A stretch of DNA of 12,523 nucleotides from Dehalococcoidales bacterium (lineage in GTDB: Bacteria > Chloroflexota > Dehalococcoidia > Dehalococcoidales > UBA2162): positions 1,678,565 to 1,691,087 of the forward strand of contig CP070645.1 of the NCBI GenBank assembly GCA_020354275.1. Direction: 5' to 3'. The notes below the pieces were generated by a model. The model had not been told where the DNA came from. It worked only from the letters and a program-made list of their open reading frames with translations, and searched no databases. This document shows positions 7,512-12,523 of this stretch, piece by piece. The first letter of the stretch is position 1; each line of letters begins with the position of its first letter. Made by a program: the position numbers and the translations under genes.

Positions 7512-9719
7512 ATGTCGAAATTAATTGCCTCGGCGGTAATTAGAGGGGCACATAATGTAGTTAATCAGGCTGAAGAGAAATGGAAACAGGCTATGGACAA
7601 ATGGGGTGCCAATGAACCTGTTGGTTTCCCCAACACAGCCTATTATTTGCCAGTAATCTATGGAATCATGGGCATTCCGGTTGAGAAACTGGGTGATATG
7701 GAGCTAATCCTGAAAAAGTGCAAGAACTTTCTACCGGCACCAGTCAGGGAGACTCACCCGTTACCCTACCTGGCACCAGCCCTTGATGCCGGGATGGTAA
7801 CCTTCTTTGCCGAAGAACTCATTGAGGCCATAAGGTATCTGGAAGAGCCCGATTTCTATACCAAGCAGGAAGACCCGACTGACAGCAATATATGGCTGGG
7901 AGCTGCTGACGATATCATCCTCAGAAAAAGGGGTATAGAATTCGTCGATGGCACCGCCCCTGGTTTCGCCGCAATCCTGGGTGCGGCACCCAATAGTGAA
8001 ATAGCCGCTCAAATTGCCCAGGAACTCCAGCAGAAGAACCTCTATGTGTTCATGTCATCTGAATATAATGGAAAGCGGTTTTCAGAGCAGCTGGTTGAGG
8101 CTAGTGTGCAAATTGGTTGGCCAACCCGGCTGGTATCCTTCGGACCCAGCGTTTCAGCAACGGTGTTTGCTGCCGGTTTTGCTACCAGGGCAGCCCTGTC
8201 CTTCGGTGGTATTGAACCCGGTGACTATCGAAAGGTGCTTATCTATAACAAGGACCGTGTTTTTGCCTTTGCCCTACCGATGGGTTACGTTACCGACGAA
8301 TGGTATGCCAATGCTGCTGGTGCCATAAACTATGGCTTCCCGGTTATTGCCGATACCCCAATACCTGAGGTTCTACCTACCGGTATTTGCACCTACGAGC
8401 ATGTTGTCTCCAATATACCTCATAATAATCTGGTAGCTAAAGCTGTAGAAGTGAGAGGACTGAAGGTTACCCTGGCTGAAGTGCCGATACCGGTTGCTTT
8501 TGGCGCCGCCTTTGAAGGTGAAAGAGTCAGGGGTGAAGACATCTACCTGGAGGCCGGTGGCGGGCGAACTCCCATGGTTGAGTGGGTTACCAGCAAGCGA
8601 ATGGACGAAGTAGAAGACGGTAAAATCGAAGTGGTTGGACCGGACATTAAAGACATTCCCGCCGGAACTCAATTACCGCTGGCTATAGCTGTCGAAGTGG
8701 CTGGTAGGGAGATGCAGGAAGACTACGAGCCTATCCTGGAACGGCAGATACACCACCTTATCAACTATGCTCAAGGTGCAATGCACATCGGGCAAAGGGA
8801 TATAGCCTGGTTACGAATTGCGAAGCAGGCCGTGGAAAAAGGTTTTCTCCTGTCTCATATCGGTACTATTCTGCATGCTAAACTGCATCAGGATTTCGGG
8901 CGGATATTCGATAAAATACAGATAACGCTTTATACCGAAGAGGACAAAGTAAAGGAAATAATAGAAAAGGCAAGGGAAGTATATAGGAACAGAGATGCTC
9001 GTATTGAGGGCATGACCGATGATACCACTGATATCTACTACTCCTGCACGCTGTGCCAGTCTTTCGCTCCGAGCCATGTTTGTGTTATCAGCCCGGAAAG
9101 GACCGGACTCTGCGGTTCTTATAACTGGATGGACTGCAAAGCTGCATTTGAGATTAACCCCACCGGGCCCAATCAACCGGTGGAGAAGGGCGATGTAATT
9201 GATGCCAAGTTAGGCCAGTGGAAGGGAGTAAATGAATTCGTCATTAAGGCTTCGCGTGGCAAGATAGACCACTACAACTTCTACAGCATTGTTAATGACC
9301 CGATGACGACATGCGGTTGTTGCGAGGCCATTGCTGCCATTCTACCTATGTGCAACGGTGTGATGACGGTAAACAGGGAATATACCGGAGAAACCCCCTG
9401 CGGGATGAAATTCACCACGCTGGCAGGAACCATCGGCGGCGGATTGAGCACTCCGGGATTTGTTGGCCATGGTAAGTACAACATCACTCAGAGGAAATAC
9501 CTCTCCGCTGAGGGTTCGCTGCTGAGGATGGTCTGGATGCCCAAGATGCTGAAAGAGGAAATTGCCGATAGGTTAAAAGCCAGGGCTGAGGAACTTGGTG
9601 TACCGGACCTTCCTGACATGATTGCCGATGAAACGGTCGGTACTACCGAGGAAGAGATACTACCGTTCCTGCAGGAGAAGGGACATCCCGCCCTTACCAT
9701 GGAATCAATACTGGGTTAG
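7512..9719 (+). CDS. acsB: Acetyl-CoA synthase, CODH/ACS alpha subunit
   Basis: AcsB condenses CO, a methyl group from the corrinoid protein and CoA into acetyl-CoA at the A-cluster, a 4Fe-4S cluster bridged to two nickels. The 735-residue length matches Moorella AcsB (729), so it has the full three-domain bacterial form with the N-terminal CODH-docking domain (about residues 1-310) that archaeal CdhC lacks. A-cluster ligands are Cys512, Cys515, Cys524 and Cys534 for the cubane and proximal site, with Cys601-Gly-Cys603 for the distal nickel. Each is offset by exactly six from Moorella 506, 509, 518, 528, 595 and 597. Phe518 matches Moorella Phe512, which gates the proximal nickel. The family segment MHIGQRDIAW is present. 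ATG 7512 follows CGGAGGG. It is the last gene of the tight run; acsC follows after 169 bases. Confidence 0.98.
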   Translation: MSKLIASAVIRGAHNVVNQAEEKWKQAMDKWGANEPVGFPNTAYYLPVIYGIMGIPVEKLGDMELILKKCKNFLPAPVRETHPLPYLAPALDAGMVTFFAEELIEAIRYLEEPDFYTKQEDPTDSNIWLGAADDIILRKRGIEFVDGTAPGFAAILGAAPNSEIAAQIAQELQQKNLYVFMSSEYNGKRFSEQLVEASVQIGWPTRLVSFGPSVSATVFAAGFATRAALSFGGIEPGDYRKVLIYNKDRVFAFALPMGYVTDEWYANAAGAINYGFPVIADTPIPEVLPTGICTYEHVVSNIPHNNLVAKAVEVRGLKVTLAEVPIPVAFGAAFEGERVRGEDIYLEAGGGRTPMVEWVTSKRMDEVEDGKIEVVGPDIKDIPAGTQLPLAIAVEVAGREMQEDYEPILERQIHHLINYAQGAMHIGQRDIAWLRIAKQAVEKGFLLSHIGTILHAKLHQDFGRIFDKIQITLYTEEDKVKEIIEKAREVYRNRDARIEGMTDDTTDIYYSCTLCQSFAPSHVCVISPERTGLCGSYNWMDCKAAFEINPTGPNQPVEKGDVIDAKLGQWKGVNEFVIKASRGKIDHYNFYSIVNDPMTTCGCCEAIAAILPMCNGVMTVNREYTGETPCGMKFTTLAGTIGGGLSTPGFVGHGKYNITQRKYLSAEGSLLRMVWMPKMLKEEIADRLKARAEELGVPDLPDMIADETVGTTEEEILPFLQEKGHPALTMESILG

Positions 9720-9888
9720 TAACAAGGCTTTAGAATAGACACCATAATAATCAATTATAAGGTTTTTACCTGATAAAGGTATTAAAAAAAGCGGGTGAAT
9801 AGTGGTGACACCGGTTGAATTTGGTGCTATTGGGTACTGTGCTGATTCTAAGAGCGGAATAGATAATTCCTGAGAAAGGAGTAAGAAA
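9720..9888 (+). other. 169-base gap between acsB and acsC
   Basis: This is the longest intergenic stretch in the window. It is A+T-rich near 9730-9790, including a run of seven A's just after a weak short inverted repeat (TACCT/AGGTA, about 9766-9779). A 23-codon frame opens at GTG 9802 and ends at TGA 9871-9873, but its ribosome binding site is weak and I do not call it. The acsC Shine-Dalgarno (AAAGGAG) sits just before ATG 9889. No clear -35/-10 pair was found. The gap may hold an internal promoter or a processing site separating acsB from acsC-acsE. Confidence 0.4.
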
Positions 9889-11235
9889 ATGCCACTTACT
9901 GGAATACAAATATTTAAATTGTTACCCAAAACAAACTGTGGTGATTGCGGGGTACCCACTTGCCTTGCTTTTGCTATGAACCTGGCGGCAGGCAAAGCCG
10001 AGTTAGTCGCCTGCCCCCATGTTTCCGAGGGAGCAAAAGCTCAATTACAGGAAGCGTCAGCACCCCCAATCAGACCGGTTACCATTGGTACTGGCGAACG
10101 GGAAGTTAAGGTCGGTGGCGAAACAGTGATGTTCCGTCATGAAAAAAGGTTTGAGAATCCTCCCGGCCTGGCCATCTTAATCAATGACACCATGGAAGAT
10201 TCAGAGATTGACAGCCGGCTGGAAAGGTTCAAACAACTGGAATACGAGAGGGTAGGGCTTACTCTGCGTCCTGAGATGATTGCGGTAAAAGCAGAGTCTA
10301 GTGATGCCGGTAAATTCACGAATCTTGTGGATAAGGTAAGTAAGAATAGTGATGCCAGTATCATTCTGATGAGTGACAACGCCGATATACTGGCAGCTGG
10401 TGTCAAGGCCTGTGCTGACCGAAAGCCTTTAATTTATACAGCTACCAAGGATAACCTGGATAGCGTAGCCAGCTTAGGCAAGGAGAATTCCTGCCCGGTA
10501 GCCGTCAAGGCCTTCAGCCTGGAAGAACTAGCCGAATTAACAGAAGAACTGAATAAAGCTGGGATAAATGACATCGTGGTGGATTCCGGGTCAAGGGATA
10601 TCCGCCAGGCATTTGAGGACCAGGTAATTATCAGAAATTCCGCCCTGGCCAAGAAATTCAAACCGCTGGGTTACCCTACTATTGTTCTGCCCTGCGAGAT
10701 GACCGATGACCCCATGAAAGAGGCCGTTATCGCCTCGGTATTTGTGGCCAAATACGGGGGCATCATAGTGCTGTCTGATTTCCAGGGAGAAAGCCTGTTC
10801 CCTCTGCTTGTGGAAAGGCTGAACATTTTCACCGATCCCCAGCGCCCCCTAGCAACCACCCAAGGGATATATGAAATCGGTAACCCTGATGAGAATTCAC
10901 CGGTACTGGTTACCACCAACTTCTCACTCACCTATTTCATCGTCTCCGGCGAGATTGAATCCAGCAAGGTACCCAGTTACCTCCTGGTTATGGATACAGA
11001 AGGGCTCTCTGTAATGACCGCCTGGGCGGCTGGCAAGTTCGTCGCCGACCTTATAGGTCCATTTGTTAAAAAGAGTGGCATTGAGGATAAGGTTAAGCAC
11101 CGCAAACTGGTAATCCCGGGATACGCTGCTGCCGAAAGTGGTGGCCTGGAAGAAGAGCTCCCCGGGTGGGAGATCATGATCGGTCCACGTGACGGTTCTC
11201 TTATTCCAGCATACTTGAAGGCATGGAAATCATAG
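9889..11235 (+). CDS. acsC: Corrinoid iron-sulfur protein large subunit (acetyl-CoA decarbonylase/synthase gamma)
   Basis: This subunit carries the cobalamin that accepts the methyl group from methyl-THF (through AcsE) and gives it to the A-cluster of AcsB; its 4Fe-4S cluster reactivates cobalt oxidised to Co(II). The 448-residue length is typical. The N-terminal cluster motif is Cys17-X2-Cys20-X4-Cys25-X16-Cys42 (NCGDCGVPTC, then ACP), the expected spacing. A TIM-barrel domain follows (about residues 90-320, with LAILINDTMEDSEIDSR and YPTIVLPCEMTDDP). The C-terminal Rossmann-like cobalamin-binding part includes TTNFSLTYFIVSGEIES and LVIPGYAAAESGGLEEELPG. ATG 9889 is preceded by AAAGGAG. acsE begins 10 bases after the stop, so the two genes are surely co-expressed. 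No separate reductive activator (AcsV/RACo) is encoded in the window. Confidence 0.97.
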   Translation: MPLTGIQIFKLLPKTNCGDCGVPTCLAFAMNLAAGKAELVACPHVSEGAKAQLQEASAPPIRPVTIGTGEREVKVGGETVMFRHEKRFENPPGLAILINDTMEDSEIDSRLERFKQLEYERVGLTLRPEMIAVKAESSDAGKFTNLVDKVSKNSDASIILMSDNADILAAGVKACADRKPLIYTATKDNLDSVASLGKENSCPVAVKAFSLEELAELTEELNKAGINDIVVDSGSRDIRQAFEDQVIIRNSALAKKFKPLGYPTIVLPCEMTDDPMKEAVIASVFVAKYGGIIVLSDFQGESLFPLLVERLNIFTDPQRPLATTQGIYEIGNPDENSPVLVTTNFSLTYFIVSGEIESSKVPSYLLVMDTEGLSVMTAWAAGKFVADLIGPFVKKSGIEDKVKHRKLVIPGYAAAESGGLEEELPGWEIMIGPRDGSLIPAYLKAWKS

Positions 11236-11245
11236 GGAGGGATAG

Positions 11246-12124
11246 ATGATCCTTATAGCAGAAAGCATAAATGTAATGTCTAAGACCCTCGGTCCGGCAA
11301 TGAAGGAGAGAGACCCGAAACCTATTCAGGAGATGGCTAAAACCCAGGTTGAAGCCGGGGCAGACTATCTGGATATCAACATTGGCCCGGCACGGAGACA
11401 GGGAGACGAGATGATGGAGTGGGTGGTCAATACGGTACAGGAGGTTACTGACCTGCCCTTGTCCCTCGATACTACAAACCCGGTCGCCATGGAAGCCGGG
11501 CTTAAAGTTTGCCGGAGCAAGGCACTGATTAATTCTATATCACTTCAACCGGATAGATTGGAGGCAGAGTTGCCTCTGGTGAGCAAATACAACGCCGATA
11601 TGATCGGGCTCTTATGGGGTATAGACGGGATGCCACGGGATGCTAATGAAAGATGCATGCACACCGTTGATATTGTCTATAGAGCAAATGAGGCTGGTAT
11701 CCCGAACGAAAATATCTGGATTGACCCCATCGCTAGCCCGGTGTCGGTAGAGATAAACCAAGTAAAAGCCTGCCCCGAATTCATGAGCATGTTAGGCGAT
11801 ATTGCTCCCGGGTGTAAATCTACCGTTGGACTGTCTAATATCTCCAATGGCGCTCCTGCCCATCTCAGGGGACACCTGAACCGTACCTATATGATAATGC
11901 TGATGCGGTACGGGCTGTATTCGGCAATAGTCGACGTGTTTGATACTGAGTTGGTGTCAATAGCCAAGGGGCAGATGCCGGAGATTATTGACCTGGTATA
12001 CCGGGTGATGGATGGTGAAAGGCCTGACCTTTCTTCACTAAGTAAAAAAGAAGTCGAGTACGTTAAAACGGTCAGGGTACTCACCGGTGACTCGTTGTAT
12101 TCCGATTCCTGGCTGGAGATTTAG
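11246..12124 (+). CDS. acsE: Methyl-THF:corrinoid iron-sulfur protein methyltransferase
   Basis: AcsE moves the methyl group of 5-methyl-THF to cob(I)alamin of AcsC/AcsD, joining the methyl and carbonyl branches. It is a pterin-binding TIM-barrel enzyme related to the MetH folate domain. Key folate-site residues match the Moorella enzyme in position: Asp75 (LSLDTTN), Asn96 (LINSIS) and Asp160 (WIDPI), with Asn198 in VGLSNIS standing for the Asn (199 in Moorella) thought to help protonate N5. The protein has 292 residues against about 262 in Moorella. Most of the extra length lies near the C-terminus (about residues 250-278), a charged, probably helical insert before the family ending DSLYSDSWL. 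GGGAGGG at 11235-11241 precedes ATG 11246, overlapping the acsC stop by one base. The assignment is firm. Confidence 0.96.
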   Translation: MILIAESINVMSKTLGPAMKERDPKPIQEMAKTQVEAGADYLDINIGPARRQGDEMMEWVVNTVQEVTDLPLSLDTTNPVAMEAGLKVCRSKALINSISLQPDRLEAELPLVSKYNADMIGLLWGIDGMPRDANERCMHTVDIVYRANEAGIPNENIWIDPIASPVSVEINQVKACPEFMSMLGDIAPGCKSTVGLSNISNGAPAHLRGHLNRTYMIMLMRYGLYSAIVDVFDTELVSIAKGQMPEIIDLVYRVMDGERPDLSSLSKKEVEYVKTVRVLTGDSLYSDSWLEI

Positions 12125-12151
12125 CCGGACTAAATAGGTAAATTACCGGGG

Positions 12152-12194
12152 ATTCCAGATATCTGTTGGTTAGTGGGTGATAGACTTCTGGAAT
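12152..12194. repeat. 8-bp inverted repeat with nested palindrome between acsE and the DUF3786-like gene
   Basis: ATTCCAGA (12152-12159) is repeated inverted as TCTGGAAT (12187-12194) with a 27-base spacer. The left arm runs into the perfect 10-base palindrome CAGATATCTG (12156-12165). No T tract follows, so it is a poor intrinsic terminator. It could be an operator or a weak hairpin, and chance is possible at this size. Confidence 0.3.
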
Positions 12195-12215
12195 GTTAAA
12201 TAAGCAGGTTATCGA

Positions 12216-12523
12216 ATGGATAACAGACGTTTGACAATACCAGAACGAAGAAACTATGAAGTAGCTAATAAGTATGCTTACAAACTCGCCAGTGAACAGA
12301 TAGCCGGAATTACAGATATTGACCAGCAGTGCCGTAACAGTGGTGCCCGATACCAGGAAACAGGTGCGAAGAAGACAATACTTCTTCAATATCTAAACCA
12401 AAAATACCGGATTACCATTCCGGAGGTTGAGGTCACATTAGATAGTGGTACTGGAGAAGTCTCTTTACGGGATAAACTCCTAATACTCCACTATTTTATC
12501 TGTGCCAAAGGCACGCCACTTAC
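12216..12523 (+). CDS. DUF3786-like protein, 3'-truncated by the window edge
   Basis: A reading frame opens at ATG 12216, just after an in-frame stop at 12201, and remains open to the window end (102 full codons). The visible ending VSLRDKLLILHYFICAKGTP (residues 82-101) resembles what I remember of DUF3786 proteins, where a segment of the type PLRDKILILHYL...GTPLTG is the hallmark. The N-terminal half (RRNYEVANKYAYKLASEQIA) is a charged helix. Cys39 and Cys96 are present, but no cluster motif is visible in this part. No signal peptide or membrane segment is seen. It lies 91 bases after acsE on the same strand with only a weak ribosome binding site (GCAGG), so it may be a read-through member of the operon or start a new unit. 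The family's function is unknown to me; location next to C1/corrinoid genes is the only clue. Confidence 0.72.
   Translation, partial: MDNRRLTIPERRNYEVANKYAYKLASEQIAGITDIDQQCRNSGARYQETGAKKTILLQYLNQKYRITIPEVEVTLDSGTGEVSLRDKLLILHYFICAKGTPL

Noticed and set aside
8811..9176. 121-codon reverse-strand open frame inside acsB
   Set aside because: It lies wholly opposite the A-cluster coding region of acsB, has no ribosome binding site of note and no domain I recognise. It is a shadow of the real gene.
9802..9873. 23-codon GTG frame between acsB and acsC
   Set aside because: It is very short, has a weak ribosome binding site and a composition with no recognisable motif. It is not distinguishable from chance.
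12136..12147. GGTAAATTACC short palindrome after acsE
   Set aside because: The arms are only five bases with a one-base centre, which cannot form a hairpin, and no T tract follows.

Overview
The window is an ordered Wood-Ljungdahl (reductive acetyl-CoA) gene cluster, all on the + strand. It carries formyl-THF ligase (fhs), methylene-THF dehydrogenase/cyclohydrolase (folD), both corrinoid iron-sulfur protein subunits (acsD, acsC), CO dehydrogenase (cooS/acsA), acetyl-CoA synthase (acsB) and the methyl-THF:corrinoid protein methyltransferase (acsE). Two CooC-type nickel-insertion ATPases accompany them. The organism must be a strict anaerobe using this pathway for CO2 fixation or for acetyl-CoA/C1 oxidation. 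From the feel of the protein sequences and the gene set, a Dehalococcoidia-like Chloroflexota from sediment or groundwater is my best guess. That is recognition from memory, not a computed placement; a sulfate-reducing deltaproteobacterium or another acetogenic lineage remains possible.

Layout. Positions 1-622 hold the C-terminal part of a CooC ATPase whose P-loop lies off the left edge. fhs follows at 642-2405 and ends in a strong perfect hairpin (2428-2469). A second, complete CooC (2497-3258) begins just after the hairpin. After a 104-base gap comes a tight run: folD (3363-4250), an unrecognised 72-residue charged and aromatic protein (4301-4519), acsD (4534-5478), cooS (5506-7473) and acsB (7512-9719), with gaps of 14 to 50 bases. 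A 169-base gap then precedes acsC (9889-11235) and acsE (11246-12124). At the right edge a DUF3786-like gene (12216 onward) runs out of the window.

How the genes work together. Fhs and FolD activate formate on THF and carry it to methylene-THF. A methylene-THF reductase, not encoded here, must make methyl-THF. AcsE passes that methyl to the cobalt of AcsC/AcsD. CooS makes CO from CO2, and AcsB joins CO, methyl and CoA at its Ni-Fe-S A-cluster. The CooC proteins probably load nickel into CooS and/or AcsB. Every cluster ligand checked in CooS, AcsB and AcsC is present, so the enzymes look functional.

The best candidates for something undescribed are the 72-residue protein placed between folD and acsD and the DUF3786-like protein after acsE. 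No CRISPR array, tRNA, rRNA, insertion sequence or phage gene was seen.
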